Shown here: positions 1 to 6,231 of the stretch, one piece after another
Numbering within the stretch: the first letter of the stretch is position 1
Layout: each line of letters starts with the position of its first letter
Source of the DNA: Roseateles sp.
Lineage (GTDB): Bacteria > Pseudomonadota > Gammaproteobacteria > Burkholderiales > Burkholderiaceae
Reading direction: 5' to 3'
Length of the DNA stretch: 20,106 bases
NCBI GenBank assembly: GCA_019232985.1
Contig: JAFAMW010000070.1
Span: 1 to 20,106, forward strand
Position numbers and translations under genes: made by a program
Notes under the pieces: generated by a model
Seen by the model: the letters and a program-made list of their open reading frames with translations, nothing else
Told to the model about the DNA's origin: nothing
Database searches by the model: none

Positions 1-785
1 CTGGCCTCGTTCACGTCGACCTCGACCTCGATCGAGTCCATGTCGACGAGCGTGCCCACGCCCGTGCGCGTAAAGCCGCCGCCGGCGGACAGCGGCGAGA
101 CGATCTCGCCGACCTGCGCGGCCTTCGCGATGATCACGCCGGCAAACGGCGCGCGCACCGTGGCGTAGTCGAAGTTGACCTCGGCCTGCGTCTGCTGCGC
201 GTGCGCGGCCTCGGCGGCGCGCTCGCGCGCCTGCAGCGTGGCGACATTGACGGCCACGGCGTTGTCGGCCTGCTCGGTGCTCTGCTTCGAGACCATGCCT
301 TGCGCCGCGAGGTCCGCCGCGCGCTTGGCGTCGGCACGCGATTGATCGAGCTGGGCGCGCGCTTGGTCCGTCTGCGCATCGGCCGAGCGCGCATTCGCGC
401 GGGCCGAGTCGAGACCGGCGCGCAGCGCGCTGTCCTCGAGCCGGGCGAGCACCTGGCCCTTGGCGACATGGTCGCCTTCGTCGAACAGCACCTGCGTCAG
501 CGTGCCGGTGATCTGTGTGGAGACGGTGGCCTCGCGCTTGGCTACGAGGTAGCCGGTCGCCTGCAGTACCGCGTTGCTGCCGCCTGCGCCGCCTTCGGCC
601 ACGGCGGCCGCGACGCGCACCGGCACGGCCTTGTGCGCCTGCCACCACCAAGCGCCGCCGCCGGCCAGCAGCGCCAGCACCACGACGCCGCCCGCCACGG
701 GTAGCAGCCAGCCGGGCAGGCGGCTGCGTTCTTCGCGCGCGTCGTCGGCGATGCGCAGTTGGTTCAGCAGGTTCGCGTCGATGAT
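1..785 (-). CDS. HlyD/RND-type periplasmic adaptor (membrane-fusion protein), C-terminus cut by window edge
   Basis: The minus-strand frame is open from the left edge to about 785 and gives about 261 residues of a membrane-fusion protein. It has a short cytoplasmic N-terminus (ANLLNQLRIADDARE), one membrane segment at about residues 27-46, and a first lipoyl half (TGYLVAKREATVSTQITG, then DEGDHVAKGQVLARLED). A long Ala/Gln/Arg-rich alpha-hairpin follows, then the second lipoyl half (VRAPFAGVIIAKAAQVGEIV). Such adaptors bridge an inner-membrane transporter (ABC or RND) to an outer-membrane channel. The transporter partner should lie beyond the left edge. The gene follows dolP by about 26 nt and probably shares its transcript. 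Oddly, this frame has no ATG, GTG or TTG between the end of dolP and the membrane segment. A GGAG at 789-792 precedes two ATC codons (785-783 and 782-780), so the given start is a placeholder. The family call is firm; the start and substrate are unknown. Confidence 0.78.
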   Translation of the reverse strand, partial: MIDANLLNQLRIADDAREERSRLPGWLLPVAGGVVVLALLAGGGAWWWQAHKAVPVRVAAAVAEGGAGGSNAVLQATGYLVAKREATVSTQITGTLTQVLFDEGDHVAKGQVLARLEDSALRAGLDSARANARSADAQTDQARAQLDQSRADAKRAADLAAQGMVSKQSTEQADNAVAVNVATLQARERAAEAAHAQQTQAEVNFDYATVRAPFAGVIIAKAAQVGEIVSPLSAGGGFTRTGVGTLVDMDSIEVEVDVNEA

Positions 786-788
786 GGT

Positions 789-792
789 CTCC
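789..792 (-). promoter_or_regulatory. Possible Shine-Dalgarno for the HlyD-type gene
   Basis: The minus strand reads GGAG here, 3 nt before one ATC codon and 6 nt before the next. It is the only plausible ribosome-binding site near the expected N-terminus, and it points to a non-canonical AUC start or a base error. This is inference from spacing only. Confidence 0.3.
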
Positions 793-811
793 GGTCGGGC
801 CGCGGACGGTC

Positions 812-1468
812 TTACTGGTTGGTCTGCGCCGGCTGATCCGCCTTCTTCGGCGGCACCATGCGGGCGAGTTCTTCCTCGCTGATGACGTCGAAGCAGCGGA
901 CCACCTTCTGCACGCCGCTGATCGTGCGGATCACGTCGGTGGCGCGCGAGGCCTCGCGTTCGGTCACGCGGCCCATCAGGTAGACGTTGCCGCGCTCGAC
1001 GACGACGTAGAACGCGCTCGAGATCAGGTCCTGGGCGTTGAACAGCGTCGCCTTGATCTTGCTCGCGATCAGCACGTCGTTCGAGCGACTGGTCAGCGAG
1101 CTCGCGGGCGTCACGTCGAGCTCGTTGATCACGTTCGCGGCGTTCTCGACGTTGCCGGCGATCTGACCGGCCTGGTCGCGCGCCTCGGCCGTCGTCGCCT
1201 CGCCGGTCAGCAGCACGACGCGGTTGTAGGAGTTCACGCTCACGTGGACCTTGTCGCCGAGCTGCTGCTTGATGTTCGCGCCGGCCTTGAGTTCGATCGT
1301 CTCGTCCTCGACCTGGGTGCCCGCGGTGCGGCGGTCGGTCGCGACGAGCGCGCTGCCGACCATCGCGCCGCCGACCACGATCGGCGCGCAGGCGCCCAGG
1401 CCCAGCGTGGCCGCGAGCAGGCTCAGGATCAGCAGGGAGGGGCGGGTCTTCATCAGGGTCTTCATCAT
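812..1468 (-). CDS. dolP: DolP (YraP) family BON-domain outer-membrane lipoprotein
   Basis: This is a 218-residue lipoprotein. The signal peptide ends in a lipobox, LGAC, with the lipidated Cys at about residue 27. Two BON domains follow. ATDRRTAGTQVEDETIELK and VYLMGRVTEREA match the E. coli DolP/YraP pattern (ATDPRS-GTQVDD and VFLMGLVTEREA). In E. coli DolP sits at the inner face of the outer membrane, at division sites, and supports envelope integrity and regulation of septal amidases. Start: GAGGA at 1474-1478 lies 5 nt before the ATG at 1468; other ATGs at 1480, 1465 and 1453 are less well placed. It follows the SIS gene by 8 nt, so the two are co-transcribed. The yraN-diaA-dolP order matches enterobacteria. 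The C-terminus has a short polar tail (PKKADQPAQTNQ) beyond the second BON domain. Confidence in family and role is high. Confidence 0.9.
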   Translation of the reverse strand: MMKTLMKTRPSLLILSLLAATLGLGACAPIVVGGAMVGSALVATDRRTAGTQVEDETIELKAGANIKQQLGDKVHVSVNSYNRVVLLTGEATTAEARDQAGQIAGNVENAANVINELDVTPASSLTSRSNDVLIASKIKATLFNAQDLISSAFYVVVERGNVYLMGRVTEREASRATDVIRTISGVQKVVRCFDVISEEELARMVPPKKADQPAQTNQ

Positions 1469-1473
1469 TGGAT

Positions 1474-1478
1474 TCCTC
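1474..1478 (-). promoter_or_regulatory. Shine-Dalgarno of dolP
   Basis: GAGGA is read on the minus strand 5 nt before the ATG at 1468. It overlaps the stop codon of the SIS gene (TGA at 1479-1477). It chooses the 1468 start over the ATG at 1480 and suggests translational coupling. Confidence 0.6.
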
Positions 1479-2028
1479 ATTCGGTGTCGCCGAGCAGCTG
1501 CATATCGACGGCGTCGCACAGGCAATGGGTGAGCAGACGCAGGCCCTCGGCGACGCGCGCGGGGCGCGTCGACGCGATGCGCAGCGCGAGGTCGGTGTCG
1601 TGCAGGTGCGCGCGCCACGACTCGCCGGCGCCGCCGCCGAGCGCGATCACGTTCATGTCCTGCTCGTGCGCGGCGTCGAGCACCGCGGCCCAGTCGGCGG
1701 CCGGCGCGCCCTGGGCGTCGAATACGACGAGCAGGTCGCCCGGGTGGCCGAGCGTCTGGATCTGGCGCGCCGCGTCGGTCAGCGCGTCGAGCGCGAGCGC
1801 GCCGAGGCCCGGGCGCTCCTGCTCGAAGCGCCCGACGAGCAGCGCGGCGAGGTAGCGCGCGTCGAGCTGGGCCGGGCCGAAGCCGCAGCACAGCACGCGG
1901 CCGCCGGCCGTGATGCCGTCGACGAGCAGCTGGGCCGCGGCCGCGAGCGGGCGCGACAGCGCCTCGGCCGATTGGTAGAGCAGGTCGGCGCTCTCGAAGA
2001 ACTGTTGTTGGATGCGGGGCTCGAGCAT
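1477..2028 (-). CDS. Divergent SIS-domain protein (DiaA/GmhA-like)
   Basis: From the ATG at 2028 this is 183 residues. It aligns by eye with phosphoheptose isomerase/DiaA proteins: an N-terminal helical part (RIQQQFFESADLLYQSAEALSRPLAAAAQLLVDGI), then a Rossmann-like SIS core (GGRVLCCGFGPAQLDARYLAALLVGRFEQERPGL, GDLLVVFDAQG, DMNVIALGGGAG) and the C-terminal HCLCDAVD helix typical of the family. In E. coli DiaA binds DnaA and promotes replication initiation, while GmhA isomerises sedoheptulose 7-phosphate. The sugar-phosphate loop usually written GNGGSAADAQH is changed here to GFGPAQLDARY, so isomerase activity is doubtful. The position between yraN and dolP favours the DiaA branch. Upstream in-frame ATGs at 2043, 2070 and 2088 exist. 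I prefer 2028 because family homology begins there and a TATGAT box lies just upstream. Confidence 0.75.
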   Translation of the reverse strand: MLEPRIQQQFFESADLLYQSAEALSRPLAAAAQLLVDGITAGGRVLCCGFGPAQLDARYLAALLVGRFEQERPGLGALALDALTDAARQIQTLGHPGDLLVVFDAQGAPAADWAAVLDAAHEQDMNVIALGGGAGESWRAHLHDTDLALRIASTRPARVAEGLRLLTHCLCDAVDMQLLGDTE

Positions 2029-2038
2029 GACGCGGCGG

Positions 2039-2044
2039 ATCATA
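2039..2044 (-). promoter_or_regulatory. -10-like box upstream of the SIS gene
   Basis: TATGAT (minus strand) matches the sigma-70 -10 consensus at 5 of 6 bases and lies 10 nt before the ATG at 2028. No clear -35 is seen at 16-18 nt. It would give a very short or absent 5' UTR for the SIS-dolP-hlyD transcript, separate from yraN, which ends 132 nt away. Confidence 0.4.
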
Positions 2045-2160
2045 ACGACGGATGCTGAGGAAATCGTCATGCCTGTGACAGAGTGCACGTTGCGCGGCGC
2101 GAGTGGCGCCCGGCGGGCGCGAATGGCGGGACGGCACCCGGCGGTGGCATCCGGCCGCCG

Positions 2161-2547
2161 TCAGGCCGCGTCGAACGCGCCGCGCAGCCACGCGAGCGTC
2201 GCGCCGTCGATCGCGACCACGTCGAAGCGGCAGGCCGGCGGCGTCGCGAAGCGTTGCAGGTAATGGCGCGCCGCGTAGACGATGCGGCGCCGCTTGGCCG
2301 GGGTGACGCTCGCCGCGGCGCCGCCGTGGCGGGTGTCGGCGCGCGCGCGGACCTCGCAGAACACGAGCGTGCCGTCGGCGTCGCGCAGGATCAGGTCGAT
2401 TTCGGCGCCGGGCGCGGCGGGGCCGCGCGCGACTCGATAATTGCGCTCGACGAGCCGCAGGCCCCGGGCCGCGAGGAAGCGCAGCGCGCGCACCTCGGCG
2501 GCCGCGCCTTCCTCGGTCTTGCTCATGGGAGCCCAGCGCTTGAACAT
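2161..2547 (-). CDS. yraN: YraN (UPF0102) endonuclease-fold protein
   Basis: This is a 128-residue protein of the YraN/UPF0102 family, small proteins with a PD-(D/E)XK nuclease-like fold and no settled function. The core signature is visible: an N-terminal helix (EGAAAEVRALRFLAARGLRLVERNYR), then E49-I-D51-L-I-L-R and F63-C-E65-V-R67-A-R in the positions of the family's EIDL...FVEVK motif, then PAKRRRIVYAARHYL. An extra segment (RGPAAPGA) sits just before EID, where most members have GGEID or a similar short turn. Start: GAGG at 2553-2556 lies 5 nt before the ATG at 2547. An internal ATG at 2526 (MSKTEEG) is the alternative. The gene is divergent from rsmI with overlapping 5' ends, as in enterobacteria, where lpoA lies between them; no lpoA is present here. 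Confidence 0.88.
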   Translation of the reverse strand: MFKRWAPMSKTEEGAAAEVRALRFLAARGLRLVERNYRVARGPAAPGAEIDLILRDADGTLVFCEVRARADTRHGGAAASVTPAKRRRIVYAARHYLQRFATPPACRFDVVAIDGATLAWLRGAFDAA

Positions 2548-3457
2548 CGACGCCTCGCGGCTGCAACGGGACGCCGCCGCCGCCGCGGCCGGCGGCCAGC
2601 AGTATCCGGCCGCCACACTCTATGTCGTCGCGACGCCGATCGGCAACCTCGCCGACCTCACGCTGCGCGCGATCCATGTCCTCGGTCTGGTCGACGCGGT
2701 CGCCTGCGAGGACACGCGCGTGAGCGCGGGCCTGCTGCGCCACCTCGGCCTGCACAAGCCGCTCGTCGCGCTGCACCAGCACAACGAGCAGGGCGAGAGC
2801 GCGCGCATCGTCGCGCGCCTGCAGGCCGGCGAGCGTGTCGCCTATATCTCCGACGCCGGCACGCCGGCGATCTCCGACCCGGGCGCCGTGCTCGTCGCGG
2901 CCGTCGCGGCCGCGGGCCTGCGCGCCGTGCCGATCCCGGGCGCGAGCAGCGCGGCCGCGCTGCTCAGCGTCGCCGGCGACGCGGCGGCCGAGGGCTTCGA
3001 TTTCGTCGGCTTCCTGCCGACCAAGGCGGCCGAACGGCGCACGCGCGTGCAGGCGCTCGTCGGCCAGGCGCGCAGCCAGGTGCTGTTCGAGGCGCCGCAC
3101 CGGATCCAGGCGCTTGTCGCGCTGCTCGCCGAGCTCTGTCCGGCGCAGACCGTGACGCTGGGCCGCGAGCTGACCAAGCAGTTCGAGACCGTCCATACGG
3201 CGCCGGCCGCGAGCCTGCCGGCCTGGCTCGCCGCCGACGCGCAGCGCGAGCGCGGCGAGTTCGTGCTGGTGCTGCACGCCGCGCCGCGTGCCGCCGCCGG
3301 CGCGGCCGAGCTGCCGGCGGATGCGCTGCGCGCGCTCGACCTGCTGCTCGCCGAGCTGCCGCTCAAGCAGGCCGTGAGCCTTGCCGCCGCGATCAGCGGC
3401 GCGCCGCGCAACGGGCTTTACGAGGCAGCATTGAAACGCCGCGGCGAGGCAAGCTGA
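2525..3457 (+). CDS. rsmI: 16S rRNA (cytidine-1402-2'-O)-methyltransferase RsmI
   Basis: The protein is 310 residues, slightly above the usual ~280-290. RsmI 2'-O-methylates C1402 in the 16S rRNA decoding centre using S-adenosylmethionine. The tetrapyrrole-methylase-like fold is clear: YVVATPIGNLADLTLRA, then CEDTRVSAGLLRHLGL, YISDAGTPAISDPGA, IPGASSAAALLS, FDFVGFLPTKAAERR and LGRELTKQFE, all RsmI hallmarks, followed by the C-terminal helical part (LLLAELPLKQAVSLAAAISG). The ATG at 2525 overlaps the internal ATG of yraN on the other strand in the palindrome CATG. No Shine-Dalgarno is seen upstream. About 35 poorly conserved residues precede the YVVATPIGN core, so the true start could be slightly different. 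An in-frame ATG at 2441 would lie well inside yraN and is unlikely. Confidence 0.93.
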   Translation: MGAQRLNIDASRLQRDAAAAAAGGQQYPAATLYVVATPIGNLADLTLRAIHVLGLVDAVACEDTRVSAGLLRHLGLHKPLVALHQHNEQGESARIVARLQAGERVAYISDAGTPAISDPGAVLVAAVAAAGLRAVPIPGASSAAALLSVAGDAAAEGFDFVGFLPTKAAERRTRVQALVGQARSQVLFEAPHRIQALVALLAELCPAQTVTLGRELTKQFETVHTAPAASLPAWLAADAQRERGEFVLVLHAAPRAAAGAAELPADALRALDLLLAELPLKQAVSLAAAISGAPRNGLYEAALKRRGEAS

Positions 3458-3522
3458 CGCCTGGGTTTCAGAGGTGTAGCCGGGCGCACATCTCTTTACT
3501 TTGCCGGATCATGGCCGTGGGC

Positions 3523-3549
3523 TGACTGAATTGTCATTTATAAGTCAGC
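3523..3549 (+). promoter_or_regulatory. Candidate CusR/CopR-type operator for the RND-regulator operon
   Basis: TGACTGAATTGTCAT (3523-3537) fits the heavy-metal response-regulator box TGACAAnnTTGTCAT at all but two defined positions. A further AGTCA half-site follows 11 bp after the TGTCA half-site, the usual spacing for OmpR-family dimers. The outer arms GCTGACT (3521-3527) and AGTCAGC (3543-3549) form a perfect 7-bp inverted repeat. The site is centred about 54 bp before the predicted transcript start and is AT-rich against its surroundings. It is the natural target for the regulator encoded at 9381. Confidence 0.6.
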
Positions 3550-3554
3550 TTCTC

Positions 3555-3576
3555 GCCGGGGCCCCCGGCCTAGAGT
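3555..3576 (+). promoter_or_regulatory. GC palindrome and -10-like box in front of nodT
   Basis: GCCGGGG and CCCCGGC (3555-3569) form a near-perfect palindrome with a single central base. Directly after it TAGAGT (3571-3576) lies 7 nt before the nodT ATG. No -35 consensus and no Shine-Dalgarno are visible. An activator-dependent promoter giving a leaderless transcript is the simplest reading. This is inference. Confidence 0.4.
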
Positions 3577-3583
3577 CGCGCCC

Positions 3584-4999
3584 ATGTGGAGATCCAAGCA
3601 ATCGAGGCGGGCTCGCGGGCCTGCCGTCGCCCTGGCGGCGCTCGTGTCGGCCCTGATCCTGGCCGGCTGCGCCGTCGGGCCTGACTACCAGCGCCCCGAA
3701 CTGCCGGCTGCGCCGGCCCAGTTCAAGGAAGACGGCCCGTGGCGCCCGGCCGTGCCGGCCGCGGCCGACGCCAAGCAGCCCTGGTGGCAGGCCTTCGGCG
3801 ACGCCGACCTGAACGCGCTCGTGGTCCAGGCCAACGACGCAAACCAGACGCTGCGCCAGGCCGAGAGCCAGCTGCGCAACGCCCAGGCCCTGGTGCTGAA
3901 CGCGGGCGCGCAGCTCTGGCCCATCGTCGGCGTGACCGGCCAGATCGGGCGCGAGCGCCAGTTCTCGCCGAACACGCCGCTCGACACGCGCGGCGCGGCC
4001 ATCGCTGCGAGCTGGGAGCCCGACTTCTGGGGCCGCGCGCGGCGCGGCCTCGAGAGCGCGCAGGCCTCGGCGGCCGCGAGCGGCGACGACCTCGCCGCCG
4101 CGCGCCTGGCGGTGCAGGCCACGGTCGCGAGCAGCTATGTGCAGCTGCGCATCGACGACGCCATGCTCGACCTGCTCGACCGCACCGTCGATGCCTACCG
4201 CGCGTCGCTCGGGGTGGCGCAGGCGCAGGAGCGCGCGGGCGTCGCGACGCCGGCCGACGTCGCGCTCGCGCAGAGCACGCTCGCGTCGGCCGAGGCGCAG
4301 CGCGTCGACCTGCGGCTCGCGCGCGTCCAGGGCGAGCACGCGCTGGCCGTGCTGCTCGGCCGCCTGCCCAGCGACTTCTCTCTGCCGGCCAAGCCGCTCG
4401 CGCTGAGCCTGCCGGCGATCCCGCCGCTGCTGCCCTCGCGGCTGCTCGAGCGCCGCCCCGACGTCGCCGGCGCCGAGCAGCGCGTGCGCGCGGCGAACGC
4501 CCAGATCGGCGTGGCCAAGGCCGCCTGGTTCCCGAACCTGTCGCTGACGGCCAGCGACGGCGTGACCGCGCTCGGGAAATGGGCCGGCGCGCCGCTGCGC
4601 GTCTGGTCGCTCGGCGCGAGCGTGACGGCGCCGCTGTTCGACCCGGGCCAGCTGCGCAGCCTCAACGACCAGGCGCGCGCGGCCTACGACGGCGCGGTCG
4701 CGAGCTACCGCCAGAACGTGCTCGCGGCCTTCCAGGACGTCGAGGACCAGCTCGCGGCGCAGCGCGAGCTCGCGCGCGAGCGCGTGTTCGAGGACCAGGC
4801 GCTCGCCGCCGCCGTCGAGGCCGAGCGGGTGCTCGCGCGCCAGTACGAAGTCGGCAGCGCGAGCTACGTCTCTCTCGTCACCGCCCAGGCCAACAGCCTC
4901 GCGGCAGGCCGCACCGCCCTGCAGCTGCAGGGCCGCGAGTTGCTCGCCCATGTCGCGCTGATCCGCGCGCTCGGCGGCGGCTTCGGAACCGAACCATGA
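3584..4999 (+). CDS. NodT/OprM-family outer-membrane efflux lipoprotein
   Basis: This 471-residue outer-membrane factor forms the exit duct of a tripartite efflux pump. A signal peptide ends in the lipobox LAGC, with Cys at residue 29, followed by the family's AVGPDYQRPELP. Two repeats of the TolC-type fold follow: WWQAFGDADLNALVVQANDANQTLRQAESQLRNAQ early in repeat 1, and ERRPDVAGAEQRVRAANAQIGVAKAAWFPNLSL at the start of repeat 2. LFDPGQLRSLNDQARAAYDGAVASYRQNVLAAFQDVEDQLAA follows, all diagnostic of the NodT family. It is the first gene of the pump operon, overlapping the next gene by ATGA. The ATG at 3584 gives a proper signal peptide; no Shine-Dalgarno precedes it. The exported compound cannot be told from this protein. 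Confidence 0.93.
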   Translation: MWRSKQSRRARGPAVALAALVSALILAGCAVGPDYQRPELPAAPAQFKEDGPWRPAVPAAADAKQPWWQAFGDADLNALVVQANDANQTLRQAESQLRNAQALVLNAGAQLWPIVGVTGQIGRERQFSPNTPLDTRGAAIAASWEPDFWGRARRGLESAQASAAASGDDLAAARLAVQATVASSYVQLRIDDAMLDLLDRTVDAYRASLGVAQAQERAGVATPADVALAQSTLASAEAQRVDLRLARVQGEHALAVLLGRLPSDFSLPAKPLALSLPAIPPLLPSRLLERRPDVAGAEQRVRAANAQIGVAKAAWFPNLSLTASDGVTALGKWAGAPLRVWSLGASVTAPLFDPGQLRSLNDQARAAYDGAVASYRQNVLAAFQDVEDQLAAQRELARERVFEDQALAAAVEAERVLARQYEVGSASYVSLVTAQANSLAAGRTALQLQGRELLAHVALIRALGGGFGTEP

Positions 5000-6213
5000 A
5001 CGACCAGACCATGCAATCCACTTCCCTCCGCGACCGCCTTGCCGGCCGTGCCGGCTTCGGCCTCGCCGCGCTCGCCCTCGCCGTGCTCGTCCTGCGCATG
5101 AACCACAGCGCCGTCGCCGACGACGGCGCGGCCGCCGCCAAGGCCAAGGCCGCGCCGGTGCCGATCGTCAGCGCGGCGGTCCAGCAGCAGACCCTGCCGG
5201 TCGAGCGCACGGGCCTCGGCCAGGTGCTCGCCGGCGTCAGCGTGACGGTGCACACGCGCATCGACGGCGAGCTCGAGACCGTCAACTACCGCGAAGGCGA
5301 GGACGTGCGCAAGGGCGCGCTGCTCGCCCGCCTCGACGACCGCATGATCGTCGCCCAGCTCCAGCAGGCCGAGGCCGCGCAGCAGCGCGACGAGGCCCAG
5401 CTCGCGAACGCCCAGGTCGACCTGCGCCGCTTCCGCACCCTCGTGCCCGAGAAGGCCGCGACGCAGCAGCAGCTCGACACCCAGGAAGCGCTCGTGCGCC
5501 AGCTCCAGGCCGCGATCGCGAACGACGCGGCGGCCGTCGCCGCGGCGCGCGTCCAGCTCAGCTACACGCGCATCACGGCGCCGAGCGCCGGCCGCGCGGG
5601 CGCGCGCCTCGTCGACCCCGGCAATATCGTCCACGCCGCCGACCCGGGCGGCCTCGTCGTGATCAACGAGATCGACCCGATCCAGGTCCAGTTCACGCTG
5701 CCGCAGGAGGACTTCCAGGCCGTCAACGCCGCGATCAACGCGAGCAAGGGCCGCGCGCTGACCGTCCAGGCCTCGGACCGTGACACCCACGCCGTGCTCG
5801 CGACCGGCCAGCTCTCGCTGCTGAACAACCAGATCGACGTGAGCACCGGCACCGTGCTGCTCAAGGCGCGCTTCACGAACCCGCAGCACCGGCTGTGGCC
5901 GGGCCAGACCGTCGACGCGCGCCTCGTGCTCGGCACCCAGGCCGACACGCTGACCGTGCCGGTCGCGGCGATCCAGCGCACCCAGCAGGGCCTGATGGTC
6001 TACGTCGTCGACGCCGGCAACACCGTGCGCGTGCAGGCCGTCACGGTCGCGTCGAGCGACGACAAGATCGCGCGCATCAGCAAGGGCGTCAAGCTCGGCG
6101 AGCGCGTCGTCGTCGACGGCCAGTACCGCCTGTTCCCGGGCGCGAGCGTCCAGGAGCGCCCGCCCGAGACCGCGGCCAAGGGCGGCGCCGCGAGCGCGGC
6201 CGCGTCACGTTAA
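4996..6213 (+). CDS. RND efflux periplasmic adaptor, MdtA-like
   Basis: This 405-residue membrane-fusion protein links the RND permease to the NodT-type duct. The N-terminus carries one uncleaved hydrophobic segment (about residues 20-34, GFGLAALALAVLVL) and no lipobox. Then come the first lipoyl half (GELETVNYREGEDVRKGALLARLDD), an alpha-hairpin (residues about 120-190), the second lipoyl half (YTRITAPSAGRAGARLVDPGNIV), a beta-barrel region with VVINEIDPIQVQFTLPQEDF and RLWPGQTVDARL, and a membrane-proximal part with TVPVAAIQRTQQGLMVYVV. This matches MdtA/AcrA-type drug adaptors. It lacks the Met/His-rich segments of copper adaptors such as CusB. The start overlaps the nodT stop by ATGA, and the permease gene follows after 18 nt. 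Drug versus metal substrate is not proven. Confidence 0.92.
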   Translation: MNDQTMQSTSLRDRLAGRAGFGLAALALAVLVLRMNHSAVADDGAAAAKAKAAPVPIVSAAVQQQTLPVERTGLGQVLAGVSVTVHTRIDGELETVNYREGEDVRKGALLARLDDRMIVAQLQQAEAAQQRDEAQLANAQVDLRRFRTLVPEKAATQQQLDTQEALVRQLQAAIANDAAAVAAARVQLSYTRITAPSAGRAGARLVDPGNIVHAADPGGLVVINEIDPIQVQFTLPQEDFQAVNAAINASKGRALTVQASDRDTHAVLATGQLSLLNNQIDVSTGTVLLKARFTNPQHRLWPGQTVDARLVLGTQADTLTVPVAAIQRTQQGLMVYVVDAGNTVRVQAVTVASSDDKIARISKGVKLGERVVVDGQYRLFPGASVQERPPETAAKGGAASAAASR

Positions 6214-6231
6214 GCGCGGAGCAAATCAGCC

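Noticed and set aside
2029..2088. Upstream starts for the SIS gene (ATG at 2043, 2070 or 2088)
   Set aside because: Extra residues are not family-like, no Shine-Dalgarno supports them, and the 2043 ATG lies inside the likely -10 box.
3458..3522. Intrinsic terminator after rsmI
   Set aside because: No stem followed by a T tract was found between the rsmI stop and the operator.
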